Shown in pieces: positions 10,286 to 21,729 of a DNA stretch of 45,000 nt. The translations under genes and the position numbers were made by a program. The first letter of the stretch is position 1. The number at the start of each line of letters is the position of its first letter. Under the pieces are notes generated by a model, which made no database searches, had not been told where the DNA came from, and saw nothing but the letters and a program-made list of their open reading frames with translations. Origin of the DNA: Chrysomallon squamiferum (taxonomy: Eukaryota > Mollusca > Gastropoda > Neomphalida > Peltospiridae); the NCBI GenBank assembly GCA_012295275.1, contig CM022667.1, forward strand, positions 14,897,168-14,942,167, in the 5' to 3' direction.

Positions 10286-13240
10286 TTATTATTATTTTGA
10301 TTATTATTAATTTCTTTCTATCTATTTGCAATTTTATTAAACTTTCATGCCTTCATTCTTTCACTTTATTTCTCTGAGACAATTCATTATTTTCTATTTA
10401 TATCATAAATTTCTTCATATCATGTATCAGCTGACAACAATATATATTCTATATACAGACACAGTTTATTACAAAATGTTTCATATTTATGATTTCATGT
10501 TTAGCTCAGAACAAATTATACACAGATTAACAGAATAATATTTGTACTGTTAATAATTCATGTCATTTATTGAAACCATTTATATTTATATTTATATTTA
10601 AATTTTGTCTCTCCTATTATTGCGATAATAATTTATATTAAGTAATGCATGCTGAAATATATATATATGTGTGTGTGTATTTATGATCATTTGAAATTGG
10701 CATAGAGATCCTCCAGAAGCTATGATGATAAACATAATTACTTTTAAAGATTTTTTATGAAAAGCATTTCACTGAATTAAAATTTAGAGTAAATAGTTAA
10801 TGTATTAAAACTGATGTTCAGTTTGTGTGTGTTTCAGTTTAATTGCAATTTACCACTTACAGCTTAATACTAAATACAGTTTCTCTCTTTTCCTTTATTT
10901 TGCAGGATTTCACAAATGTAAGTAAATCTTTTATAACATTCACTCTAAGATTCATTTTAATTCTCCATTTAGAAATAGTAAAATGTTTTCTTGATTTTAA
11001 GGTTAAATGATTAAATAAATAAATATTACTGCATATCTAAACTAATTATATTTGTTATCTCTGTTGTGATTTAAAAAAAAAATCTCTGTTTTGTGTGTGT
11101 GTGTGTGTGTATGTGTACTAAATGTTTACCTACATAAACATATAATTGATATTTTGTAGAAATCTTTTCAGAACAGAGTTCTAAAATTATGTCGATGTAA
11201 TATTTTCACTGATAGTTGTAGACAAATATACATAATAATTTAAATAAATAAGACCAGATAGTTTACAATAATTTTGAAATTGCACAAAATTTTAAAAATA
11301 AATTACATTCAGTTTTATTATTGATATATTATTATGTTTTTTCTTTCTTTTTCTTTTTCATGCTTTGAAATACAGGGTGTAAGTAGACTTAACTTTTTAA
11401 AATTATTTTATTTTAAGTATTTGAACATTTTGTTATGAGAGTTTGTATGAATGTGTGTGTGTGTTTGTGTGTGTCACTGTGAATATACTGGTATATATTT
11501 TGGTTAATCTGTATTAATTAGAATATTTTCATCATAAGTAATAAAATAAATTATTTTAAGCATCATATTTTACACTTCCTTATCTTTCTTTCTTTTTTGC
11601 TTCTTCTTTTTTTTCTTATTAATAGTTCTAATAATGAAAATTAAAATTAAAATTGCATTGTATTATATATATTTATTTCTTTATTTTTCATAAAACTTCT
11701 TTATACTGATCTGTGCTGTGTGTTCATTTCATCAGTATGTAAGTAAACACCAAACAATTCTACAATGTAATGAAATCATTGATGTGTACTGTTTGGCAAT
11801 ACAAATCAATAGTCTGATAAATTCTTTACACTTCCAAGTTAATTTTGTTTATTGTTTTGGCTACTTATAATTGTTAAGAACAGAATATAACAGTAAAATA
11901 ATACTGAACACTTTAACATTTCACAGTTAGAGTTGTGATGTCACATCAAACAGGGATGACTAGTGGTTATATTTCTTTCAATGCTAGAAGAAAGTTTAGA
12001 TCATATTTGTTCATCCTGTATGCACTGATATCATGGTTACATAAAAATGGCACAACTTGGATATTTTTTAACTTCTTTTTTATTATTAAACATAATTATT
12101 AATTAAGTTTGGATATAGTACAAATCAAACAAAACATAACTTGGAGGTGTGTAGAATGTTAGGAATATTTCTTGAAATTCCTGTATGTGCCTTTTGGCAG
12201 TTAGGTATTTATATAATTGTTTTTATATTTTTTAAAACACTTATATTTCATGCATTTATAACATCACCTATTTAATATTCTCTTAATTTGTATACTTGGA
12301 TTAATAGTCTTTTTTTACTATCAGTGTAAAATTAACATGATTTTTGTCATTTCTTTTTTATTAATTAATTTCTGTAACACCAAAAAATCAAGGGTTATAT
12401 ATTTTGTTTTTGTTCTGGTTTCAGACTGCCTTACACTGGGCTGCCAAAAATGGGAAACCTGAGGTTATAAAACTTATTGCTTCAAAACCTGGAGTTAATG
12501 TCAATCACAGATCAGTAAGTATTACTAACATTTTAAGTTTCTTCTATAAAAATAAAATAATTTAACAGGAAAATATACTGTAATTAATTGTCTATCTCAG
12601 AAGTTTATTTCAGAAAAATATTTTTATTGACTGATGAGACAGAATAATAAAATTTCAAAAATAGTTTTAAAATGAGATAATGTTCATTTTGAAAAATATT
12701 GATACAACTTCATGAGTTTTCTGTTAGAAATATCATTATGATGTCACTATAAAATCATTCTCCACTGAAAAATGTTTTTATATTCTCAAATTCTCTTACA
12801 TGAATTATATTTTCATGTTTATTTGTTTTATATTTATTCTGAATTGAAAATCATTTCTTGACTAAATTCATCCATTAACCACTATTTTTATTTTTCATTT
12901 TCCTCTCATCAAAATATCAGCATGTAAGTATTTATTTATATCACATTACTTACTACTATAATTAAGTCTTATTTTAAATATTTTTATTAAATATCTGCTA
13001 TAACTTATTTTCTTAAGACATGTTTTGTATTTGTTTTTTTAGTTCAAAGTGAGGACTTGTACACTTTTGAAAAAGATTTAAAACAAAAGAGTGAAAATCA
13101 AATAATTGTGTAATTTCTTTATAATTGTTGATGTTTTTACTAAATAACCAACATTTTGTTTTGTTTCATATTACCACAAATAGGGGGTAAGTACATAATT
13201 TTATTTGTCATTATTTTCTTTAACTAGTGCTTTACTCATT

Positions 13241-13322
<82 letters not shown>

Positions 13323-14308
13323 ACTGGTTAGTATCTCTCTCGTTCGCTCTGTCTCTGAAATATCTGGTTAGTATCTCTCTCTCTCTCTCCTTATTAATAT
13401 TAAATCTGTACAACAGGTTGAAAAACAAATATGATACAACAGACACACAAACCCATAAACACACACAGAGACAAATTGTAATTTAATTTCACATCAAAGT
13501 AATCATTATATAACTTTAAAACTATTATAAAATAAAATAAAAACAATATCTTTTGTCCAGTTGTCAAATTACTTTATTAATTAATTAATTTATTTATTTT
13601 TCTTTCTTAATTATTTACTTATTTTTCATCTTAACAGGGTTACACTGCACTTCACATGGCAGCTATTCATGGCCATGAAGATATTATTGAACTTTTAGTC
13701 CAGGGCTACAGTAAGTAGTTACACAAATTTAAATTAGTTTCCTTTTGTTATTTTTAATTTTTTAATTTTTAATTTTTAATTTTTTGTTTTAATTAAACCC
13801 ATCATAAATGACTTGAAATGGTTAATAGTTGTTAATATTATAGATAATATTATTATTTCATTTCACTTGTATATTAATTAATATTACTTTTATTATTAAT
13901 TAATATTATTTTATTATTAATACTATTTATTATTATTTCATCTCATTTATATATTATTTAATATTACATTTATTATTATTTTATTTCATTTATGTATTAT
14001 TTAACATTACATTTATTATTATTTTATTTCATTTATGTATTATTTAATATTACTTTTATTCTCATTTTACATGATTAACACATTAATTTATTTCAACAGA
14101 AGCTGATGCCAATATGAGAGACTACAGTGGCAAGAAGGCCAAACAGTATCTGAAAAACTCAGCCTCAACACGGACACAGCGTAAGCGAATTTCATCTTAC
14201 CCAGATATCTCTACTCCAATTAACATTACCATCCCAGCCAGTGGCCACAGGCAGTCACTGGCCATTTTACACCTGTCCATGTCTGAACCTGAACAATCTG
14301 TAGCCTAA
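6286..14308 (+). CDS. SOWAH (sosondowah) ankyrin-repeat protein, short isoform, 14 coding exons
   Basis: Coding exons: 6286-6436, 6775-6836, 7199-7483, 8238-8408, 8902-8961, 9813-9914, 10906-10917, 11376-11378, 11736-11738, 12425-12514, 12921-12923, 13184-13186, 13638-13710 and 14100-14308. The sum is 1227 nt, 408 residues. Residues about 15-85 form the winged-helix-like SOWAH N-terminal domain (NGGRVKNHQLVNYFRRF, then NREKFKDFVNELSTIK and EKILVLKKKY). A Ser/Thr-rich linker follows, then SVKERAKQLNRIES near 192-205. The conserved LEPEEREWML begins at 244. Two ankyrin repeats (TALHWAAKNG at 284 and GYTALHMAAIHGH at 316) lead into the family hallmark RDYSGKKAKQYL. Start choice: the first ATG of the domain-bearing frame. 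The family is poorly characterised functionally, so no biochemical role is claimed. Four exons are only 3 nt long. Exon 14 also contains an internal donor leading to a longer isoform. Confidence 0.9.
6775..6836 (+). CDS. SOWAH exon 2
   Basis: The acceptor is gattttag ending at 6774. The 62-nt exon restores the frame (Ala51) and codes VNREKFKDFVNELSTIKVEE, ending in phase 0 before GTAATT. Confidence 0.9.
7199..7483 (+). CDS. SOWAH exon 3
   Basis: 95 codons begin with GEKILVLKKKY, the end of the SOWAH domain, and continue into a Ser/Thr-rich linker. The acceptor is tttatttag; the donor GTTTGT is weak. Confidence 0.88.
8238..8408 (+). CDS. SOWAH exon 4
   Basis: 57 codons including SVFSVKERAKQLNRIES, a conserved linker motif of the family. 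Phase 0 at both ends; the donor is GTGATG. Confidence 0.88.
8902..8961 (+). CDS. SOWAH exon 5
   Basis: 20 codons, Ser- and acid-rich. The acceptor tgttttttcag is strong; the donor GTATAT is weak. Phase 0 at both ends. Confidence 0.8.
8984..9528. repeat. Two diverged copies of a short dispersed motif
   Basis: The motif TTTAGACTGTAAC followed by a similar AATTTTCAAATGAACTC-type stretch and 'gtgtttt' occurs at about 8985-9025 and again at about 9470-9517. The second copy is preceded by TTAACCCTTT, reminiscent of piggyBac-type ends, though that attribution is weak. Confidence 0.4.
9049..9345 (-). mobile_element. Dispersed repeat, copy A (nonautonomous element)
   Basis: The core at about 9129-9265, read on the minus strand, is clearly similar to the core at about 31377-31507 on the plus strand. 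Shared words include GTCTTTCAT, GTAGACTTCAAA, GACATAAA and GATTTATATTTTATATT. Both copies are edged by TGAGGCA/TGCCTCA-type sequence. Translations of the core are similar in both copies, but I take this as DNA similarity of a non-coding element rather than a gene. Confidence 0.6.
9549..9812 (+). repeat. 39-bp tandem repeat carrying splice-acceptor copies
   Basis: Seven unit starts (9549, 9579, 9618, 9657, 9696, 9735, 9774) lie one 30-bp and then 39-bp units apart, ending exactly at the exon 6 acceptor. Most units read TTGATGTTACATGTTTTAA, then CAAGTACTGTGTATTTTCAG with minor variants. Six of the seven internal AG-TTG junctions have the same TTTTCAG tract as the true acceptor at 9811-9812. The tract is stop-free in the reading frame of exon 6. 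Confidence 0.95.
9813..9914 (+). CDS. SOWAH exon 6
   Basis: 34 codons open with LEPEEREWML, the highly conserved segment before the ankyrin repeats. Phase 0 at both ends; the donor is GTAAGT. The start at 9813 is chosen because the family motif begins here. Seven upstream in-frame acceptor-like sites could extend the exon. Confidence 0.88.
9948..10225 (+). mobile_element. Tigger/pogo-like transposon fragment in SOWAH intron 6
   Basis: The frame at 10111-10206 reads MDPKKVSADDSAEKKKLMMS and continues with IELKHEIIEKH. This resembles the start of the CENP-B-type helix-turn-helix of Tigger transposases. Similarity then stops and the sequence runs into (TTC)n. Upstream, paired 'cttatgag' words around 9950-9975 look like part of the element's end. 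Only the 5' end and first about 30 codons survive, so it is inactive. Confidence 0.65.
10906..10917 (+). CDS. SOWAH exon 7, 12-nt microexon (Asp-Phe-Thr-Asn)
   Basis: The acceptor tttattttgcag ends at 10905 and the donor GTAAGT starts at 10918. The four codons supply the DF-x-x step that family members have immediately before the first ankyrin GYTALH. Phase 0 at both ends. Confidence 0.88.
11376..11378 (+). CDS. SOWAH exon 8, 3-nt microexon (Gly282)
   Basis: GGT sits between tacag (AG at 11374-11375) and GTAAGT (11379-11384). It supplies the Gly of the ankyrin G-x-T-A-L-H signature, which no neighbouring exon provides. Phase 0 at both ends. Confidence 0.83.
11736..11738 (+). CDS. SOWAH exon 9, 3-nt microexon (Tyr283)
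   Basis: TAT sits between tttcatcag (AG at 11734-11735) and GTAAGT (11739-11744). It supplies the Tyr of GYTALHWAAK. Phase 0 at both ends. Confidence 0.83.
12425..12514 (+). CDS. SOWAH exon 10 (first ankyrin repeat)
   Basis: 30 codons, TALHWAAKNGKPEVIKL then IASKPGVNVNHRS. This is the body of the first ankyrin repeat, lacking the leading GY and the trailing HG. The acceptor is ggtttcag; the donor is GTAAGT. Confidence 0.92.
12921..12923 (+). CDS. SOWAH exon 11, 3-nt microexon (His314)
   Basis: CAT sits between aaaatatcag (AG at 12919-12920) and GTAAGT (12924-12929). It gives the His of the S-H-G-G-Y-T turn between the two ankyrin repeats. Phase 0 at both ends. Confidence 0.83.
13184..13186 (+). 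CDS. SOWAH exon 12, 3-nt microexon (Gly315)
   Basis: GGG sits between acaaatag (AG at 13182-13183) and GTAAGT (13187-13192). It gives the first Gly of SHGGYTALHMAA. Phase 0 at both ends. The acceptor tract is the weakest of the four. Confidence 0.78.
13243..13318 (+). repeat. (CT)38 microsatellite in SOWAH intron 12
   Basis: An uninterrupted CT run lies 57 nt after the donor of the Gly315 microexon. Shorter imperfect CT runs follow to about 13390. Confidence 0.98.
13638..13710 (+). CDS. SOWAH exon 13 (second ankyrin repeat)
   Basis: 24 codons, GYTALHMAAIHGHEDIIELL then VQGY, ending in phase 1. The acceptor is atcttaacag and the donor is GTAAGT. Confidence 0.92.
14100..14308 (+). CDS. SOWAH exon 14 (terminal exon of short isoform)
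   Basis: The acceptor tttcaacag ends at 14099. The exon restores Lys340 and codes ADANMRDYSGKKAKQYL, the family hallmark, then a Ser/Thr-rich tail to TAA at 14306-14308. A donor-like CAGC/GTAAGC at 14181 lies inside it and would leave phase 1, matching the exon at 22607. Confidence 0.88.
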
Positions 14309-14867
14309 AATATTATCTGGAAACTCTATTTTTTTGTGTGAATATTACAGATTGCACCATCCTTGATGTTAATTTTGTATTCAGCAGGTTAGAGATTATA
14401 CTTCATAACTGATGTTTATTTTATAATTCAGCAGCTGTATTTTATTATTTCACAGGTTAAATCTTTTTTTATCTAAAATGTTTTCAGTTGAAAGTGGAAG
14501 AGTTTCTGATTTCAGATTTTTTTTTTTAATAATTAGTTTGATAATATGACCCAAGTTTAAGAACAAAATCCATTTAGATTTTATACATAGCGTAGTCCCA
14601 ATGTTCCAAAGTAATTTTATGCTATACTTTAGTTTATGTTGTCTGTTAAATAGAATTTGCTTATATTGAACCATCAGAAATTTAAGTTACATTACTTTGT
14701 CTATTAAACAAAACAAAAAAAACAACCACAAATTGTTTTGGATTTCAAATGATTTCAGATTTTCAGATAAAGAATGCTCAGCCAATAATAGCAACTTATT
14801 TAAAATGTTAGTATGAAAAGACATCTGAAAGAAGGTGTGTTTTTTTCTCTTTCATTTATTTATTTGT

Positions 14868-14906
<39 letters not shown>

Positions 14907-15029
14907 TTAATTTGTTAATTTTTTTATTTATTTGCTTGTTTTATTTTCTTTGTTTAAGGAATATTAGGTTTTTTTTGAAAATTTTATAGTTTTGCACAGT
15001 GATATTTGTTAGAAAACATTTATTAGTTT

Positions 15030-15035
15030 AATAAA
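15030..15035 (+). promoter_or_regulatory. Candidate poly(A) signal, short SOWAH isoform
   Basis: AATAAA lies about 720 nt after the TAA at 14308 and is followed by T-rich sequence. It would end a 3' UTR containing the TTTA-rich tract at 14855-14908. Confidence 0.35.
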
Positions 15036-15839
15036 ATGCCAGAATTATTATGGTGCTTTTTTGAAATTAATTATTGTTTTGTTCTTTTTTATCTTTATTT
15101 TTAACAAATTTGAAGCTACTTTAGTGTTGATATTCAACATAAAATTGATCATTGTTGAAATCAAATAAAAACCAGTTTTTCATTCATTTTAGGCAATTCT
15201 CAGCATAATTATAAGAAAAGCTTTGAAATAACTTGGTTTTTAATTATTGTTTTCAGTTCATTTAATTAAAGATTAAAACCATATCTTTATTATTTATAAT
15301 TAAATTTGAACTCTCCTGACTTTAGTACAAAAGATGATATAATTTTTTTTTTTTTAAGCAGGACATATTAAAATTGATCATTGTTGAATTTTTTATATAG
15401 TTTTAATCAAATAAAACTATATTGTTTTTTGGGGTCACTTTATACATAGGTAATGTTTTGTAGGTTGCATTTTTTATTTTTTGCCATTCTCAGCAAAAAT
15501 ATAATTTTATCGAAAAAATTTTGAAAAAAAATTGTATTTTCCGTTTAGTGACATAAAAATACATTTTAAAGCTTAGAAACCCGTCTTCAGTAGGAAAATG
15601 CAGACTAAAATGCACTAAATATCATATCTATAAAATTAAAGATTTTGGTGAAATAAAACCATATCTGTAATATATTTTGTATATTTAATACACATTTTGT
15701 CACATAGATAGAACTCTTCTTGAAGAGATTATTTATGATACATTTAGGCTACAGATCAGATATAATTTTTTTTTTATTATGGTATGTTCGACATTTATCT
15801 ATGTGTTTGTTACAGTATGCATGTCTAAAAAGGTCTAAA

Positions 15840-15966
15840 AATAGTGACGGTGCCTGGAATCTACAGTCGACTTATACACAAGTAATACCTAAAATGACGC
15901 AATTTTTGGTCTTAAAATACACATCGACTTATACATAAGGTCGCCTTGTACACAAGTATATACGGT
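15840..15966 (+). mobile_element. Probable DNA-transposon terminal fragment
   Basis: Repeated CGACTTATACA words (near 15867 and 15923), then CTTGTACACAAGTATATACG, resemble the sub-terminal repeats of a widespread class of DNA-transposon relics. The family was not identified and the other end was not found with confidence. Confidence 0.35.
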
Positions 15967-16435
15967 AATTATGATACATTTTCATTATATACATGTACAT
16001 GTATCATATAAAATAATTCCTTCACAAAAACACCTAATTACCACATTATTTATGATTACAGCTTGTTTATTAAGTTTTTATACATTTTCTTGTGATAAGT
16101 ATTATATATATAAAATTTATCATTGTTTATAGTTTGCTACATTGTTATATGTAAGAATATTCTTTATTTATAAAGGATAAGTGATCTGTTATTGCTTATA
16201 TTGCTTATTTTGTGTCAGTTTTGAATTATTTAAATTGATTTATTTATTAATGCATATAATCATTACCTTATTATTGCTTTAGAATTAAAGTTACTATATT
16301 GAATTTGACTGCATGCACTGGTGAAGGAATTTTGGATCTGATCACTAAATGGTTTTGTGGTTTTATGTATAAAGTTGTCTGTTTTTTTTTATCTATCTGT
16401 CTATCTATCTTTCCATCTGTCTGTCTGTCTTGTCT

Positions 16436-16437
<2 letters not shown>

Positions 16438-16506
<69 letters not shown>
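16438..16506 (+). repeat. (CT)n microsatellite
   Basis: A perfect CT run of about 34 units, flanked on the left by CTAT/CTGT tetranucleotide runs. Confidence 0.97.
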
Positions 16507-16510
<4 letters not shown>

Positions 16511-17105
16511 GTTTATATTTACATTTATCTTTCTGTCTGTTGATATATCTGTATGCAATGTCTATATATATACATTTGCTTGATCCTGATGTTTTTATAC
16601 GATGTAATTAGTTTTCTTTAACTATATTCATTTATGTTTGCTAGATATTTGAATACATGACTTTTGTCATTGTTTTTGCAAATACAGTTGATGTTATAAT
16701 TTTATTATTATTATTATTACCACAACTACTGTTTTATTCTTTCATTTTTTTTTTAAGAATATATTCTGTTTGTGTATTTTTAAATCAGAATTATTAAAAG
16801 GATTTTTTATTATTTTATTTTATTTTTCTTTGTATAATTCTTTCTTTAGATTTCATTTTTGATATACTTTCATTTTTCTTTATTTTAAAACTAGTCATAT
16901 ATTACTGTGATAAAAAAAAATAATAATAATTTTAAAATTTGTTTTTGCTATTAATTATTATGAACACAAAAAGCTGAAGTAAGTGTTTGAAACATCCATC
17001 ATCATCAACATTGTCATCATCGTCAAACATCTCCAGATGAAATAAATCTGGAAAATGATCAGTATTACAGTAGGATAATAGTAGTTGTATACACAATACT
17101 GACAT

Positions 17106-17152
<47 letters not shown>

Positions 17153-17539
17153 TTATCCCATTTAATTATTGCAAAAACCAAATCCATTCTTTTTCACATC
17201 TATCTCATGTTGTCACAAGAATTTCACATTACAAAAGATTTTAAAGGTTTTAATGTTGAACCATTACATATTTCTGGGTACAGACTAAATATTATTAAGA
17301 TTTAGTTGAATATTTTATATATATTTCCTTTAAAATACTTCTAAATACCTGGAATTGTCTGTTCCTAATTTTGTTAGTCTAAAATTTTAAATTTAGACTT
17401 ACCAGCCTTTCTGTTTTGTGTATCTAATAAATTGAGTTATCTGCACTTGAACTGTTACTTTTTAAGGTTTTTATTACTTTTGCCTAATTTGCCCTTTATA
17501 TATTTGTATACATCATATATTGTTATTGTTATTACTTTA

Positions 17540-17590
<51 letters not shown>

Positions 17591-18908
17591 GAATTAAATT
17601 ATTTATTTTAATGTTTAGCCATAACTTTTAAAGTTTATTTTGTAACATTGTTTTTTCTTGAGAAGAATCTCCATTATAAATATATCATGCTCATGACAGA
17701 AATATTGAACTTTTATATATAAATAACTATCAATAATAGTTCCAGGTTTCATTAACTCCCATGACATGCCTACTTGAAAAATCATTTGTATTGTAAACAT
17801 TGGCAAAACTGATACGGTTAAAGGTCAAACCTTGGTTACACATTCTTGAATATTTGTTTCTGATGAAATTAAACCACTGATGCTCAAAACTACATTCATA
17901 ATTTATGGTTTTGTTTCAACTTCTTTTTGGTTTATTTTCTTAAGGATTATAGGATTAGTTTTTGTACAGTCTGGGGCAAGCAGAAAAAAGTTATGGTAGT
18001 AGTAATATTAATTTTAATAACTGAAAAAGTATCTTTGAGTGAGCAGGAAAAAAAAACACATCTTAGGATTAAGTGTAATTTTATTCTTTATTTAATTCAA
18101 AATCAACAGCCATTTCATGGAATGATAAATGATGTAATATTTATTTATTTTATTATTATTAACTTTTTTTAGACATTTTATAATTTTATTCAGTTCCCAA
18201 ATGGTCCATTATGTACAGCTGTTCTCTTGCAAACCTAAAAAATCCACATTTTGGTTTAAATTTAAATTTAATTTTACCACATTAGATTACTGAATGTAGA
18301 GTTGTGTTTTGCTTCTCATTTAACTTTTTTGACCAAAGCACAAACCATTACAAATATTTGACAAAAATCCATATTATAAGTTATCTGTGATTTTTATATT
18401 TTTATTTCATCTTTTATATGTCATAATTTAATTTTTCAAGAACAATTTTCACTTTGTTGTTATTTTCATTGATTAATTTTATATGTAATTGTGAAGCATA
18501 AACATTATATTGTTTTGATACCAACCATAAATCATTAATTAATTCAGGGGCTTAGAACTAATGTGGTCGAATCTACAACAATAAAGATTTGGAGATCTAA
18601 CTTATTAAAGTATATATAAATATTAAAACTGTCACTCATTAATTATTCATTGGTACAGTTAATTGTAACTGTTATGGGTTTAGATAATTTAGGCAAAGAA
18701 GGATCTTGTTGTCATGTATTAATGTAATGATACAAACTCATTTCTTATTTTTGTAGGTTCTGACCATTCAGGTTTCTGCCCATCATTTGTAAATGAATTT
18801 ATACTGGGTTTTTTCTTTCTTTTTCTTCTTCTTCTTCTTCTTTATTCTCAGTACTTTCTTCTCTTTCATTTGTGCATTTTTGTTCTTTTTTTTTAGTTAT
18901 TATAATTA

Positions 18909-18910
<2 letters not shown>

Positions 18911-18961
<51 letters not shown>
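18911..18961 (+). repeat. (ATT)n microsatellite
   Basis: About 17 units of ATT, followed by a GTGTGGGTGTGG stretch. Confidence 0.95.
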
Positions 18962-18963
<2 letters not shown>

Positions 18964-21517
18964 ATGTTTATTGTGGGTGTGTGTGGGTGTGGGTGTGTGT
19001 GAAAATATAAGGCATTTATATATACATGTAAATCCACAATATGCCATAATATATATTTTGTGGCCTAACTCCTTTACATTTTTATAAAAATAAAATATGT
19101 ATTGTATACCATGATTATAATGAAATACTTACATTGTTTCTACACAATTATAAATAAAATTATTATGCAATATTTTGTTATTTTTATTATTATTAATTTA
19201 TATTTTTATTTTTAAAAAAAAAAAAGAAAAAAAATGTAATAATAAAGACTGGAAACCCAACAATAAAAATGTTTATTATGTAATAATGCAAATTAAATTA
19301 TTATTTATTTTCAAATTTTGCATATTTCTAAAAGTGTCTGTTTTAAGAAGTACATAATTAGAAAGTTATTTTCTTGTGTATGATTTTAATTTTATTTGAA
19401 AGAAATATTTTGATTGTAATAGTTACTGTGGTGATTTTGTCAGTATTAAATAATAATAATAATAATAATAATAGTGTTAAATACAAGGATGAGTTATGTT
19501 TGGTTGTTTTCATTGGTGAAGATTGTAAAAACAACAAAAACATTCTAATATATACTCTTGAAGAAGATTAACTGGTAAGATATTTTTATTTATGTTTTTG
19601 TTTTAAAGGATGACTTCGTGTTTTTTAGTATCAAATATCAACTTTTACGACTGTTTAAAATGTTAAAAAGTGTCTGTGTGTGTGTGTTTGTGTGTGTGTG
19701 TCTGTGTGTGTGAGAGATTGAGATAAAAACATGATGACAGATAAACATGAATGCTGTGGTTAGCAGCTCATTGTGGCAGTAGAGCTATAGCAGATTTCTG
19801 TCTTTGATGTGCTCAAACATTTCAGCCATCATTGTTATTATTATTATATTATTATTTTAAAGGTAAATTATAGGAGACTTATTATATGGACAGATACAAA
19901 GAAAAATCAGGACATAATCTATTTCTCTGTTTGGAATATACCTACTGTTGTAGTTTTTTGCTATTGTTTTTTAAAAATTTTCTGAATAATAATTTTCATA
20001 AATTGTTTAAGGTTAGAAAAATAATCTATTAGTGTTGTGTTTTGTAACTGACAGTTACAACAAGAATATTTTTTTTATTTACCCTTCTTTATTTTTCTTT
20101 TTCTTTTTCTTATTATTAATATGTTTTAATGTTACATTTAGTAATCAGTTTTTAATTAATAATAATAATAATAATAATAAATATTTTTTGAATTTAACTG
20201 ATACAAATTGACATTCATTTTAAATTTGTTATTAGTATTTTATGTTAAAAAAATAATTCAACAAAATATTGGATGTTGGTTGACTGTTGAATTACTTTTT
20301 AATTGTAGAATTTCTTTTAATTTACATTTTGGAGCCATCTTTATAAAAATTATTGTTGTACACCATTATATTTTTTTCTAATAATATTTATAATTTATTA
20401 TTTTCCTCTAATATAATTTTGTTTTATTTCTTGTTGCAATCAAACCATTGAGGTGAGAAGACAGTTTATTTTGTGTATGTTAAAAAGAAAATCATTCTCA
20501 TCATTTGAATGCCATTTTATTTTCACCAAGTTCTGTTGTATTTTTCTACTAGGGAATGTCTTGCAGTTTGCTTGTGTGTATACTTTATCCTTAACAGATA
20601 CATGTTACATCCTGTTGTGAAATGAACCTTATTTTGAATGGGGACAGTCCGCTAATGAAATACGATGTCATTCTTACAATGCATCCTGTTTTCAAGTTTA
20701 ATTTTTGTGATACTTTGGCCTAATTTGTAAATTTAATGGAACATTCAGTGAGTTTCCTGAACTATATCTTCTTTGAAATGAAAATAAAATCAATAAATTT
20801 GATTATTAAGATTTGACAATGAAATGTATATTAAGGTTATTATTATTATAACTGCATTTTTTAACATTTATCTATTTACAGTGGATACCTTTTCATCTTT
20901 TTGTTATTTTCCCTTGAAACAAATTAATTCAGATGACAGGTGCCATATTTGAAGTCAGGTCATTTCAAAATATGTTGTAACGTACACATATACATAATTA
21001 AACTTATTCATATATATATCTTGCATTTTTTTTTTTTTTTTTTTTTTTTTTTCTGTTTTCAACCTGTGGGCTATATTATTAATATTTTTCTGGTTTGCCT
21101 TATTTTCCTTAATGTTTTTTTTTTTTTATTTATTGAGTTGTGCATGAAAGTTAAGGGACATATCTTGTTACACAACAAATTAAAAGAAAAGAAAATGTGA
21201 AAAAAAAACTTTGACACATTTATGTATTGAATGTTGGTGTAGAGCAAAAATGATTACATTTGCATGCAACACAGTTTTAATGTTTCATTAGCACAGTTTC
21301 ATTTGTAAAAAAGAAATTTGTGATATTTAATTTTTTGAAATTTTGTACATATTGTTAACATAGTTATCACAGATTATAAATCTGATTTTCAGTGTTGCAT
21401 TTATTGTCATTGTTGATAAAATGGGTTTTATTTGTTAAGTTATTACATGGTTATTATAAAATTGATTTAATTGTAAAGTTATTTTTGCTGTTTCTCTCTC
21501 TAATTTTTGTTATTTAT

Positions 21518-21520
<3 letters not shown>

Positions 21521-21572
<52 letters not shown>
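21521..21572 (+). repeat. (TC)26 microsatellite
   Basis: An uninterrupted TC run within intron or downstream sequence. Confidence 0.97.
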
Positions 21573-21575
<3 letters not shown>

Positions 21576-21697
21576 TGCAGTCTTTCTTTTTGTGTGAGTG
21601 TGGCTGTCTATCTCTAAGCTTATTGTCATAAATATTTCAGATTATATATATATTGTGAAAAGTTATCTATCGTGACAGGATAGGGACATAAATACAT

Positions 21698-21729
<32 letters not shown>

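Noticed and set aside
10906-13192. Zero-length recursive splice sites instead of true microexons
   Set aside because: A ratchet site is AG directly followed by GTAAGT. Here exactly three bases lie between them every time and code the residues the ankyrin fold needs, so retained exons explain the data better.
13201-13486. Ser-Leu and Arg-Glu repeat frames over (CT)n tracts here and at 16271-16611, 30476-30766 and 31558-31878
   Set aside because: Dinucleotide microsatellites give open frames on both strands without coding meaning. The true transmembrane exon 31731-31877 overlaps one such frame but is supported separately.
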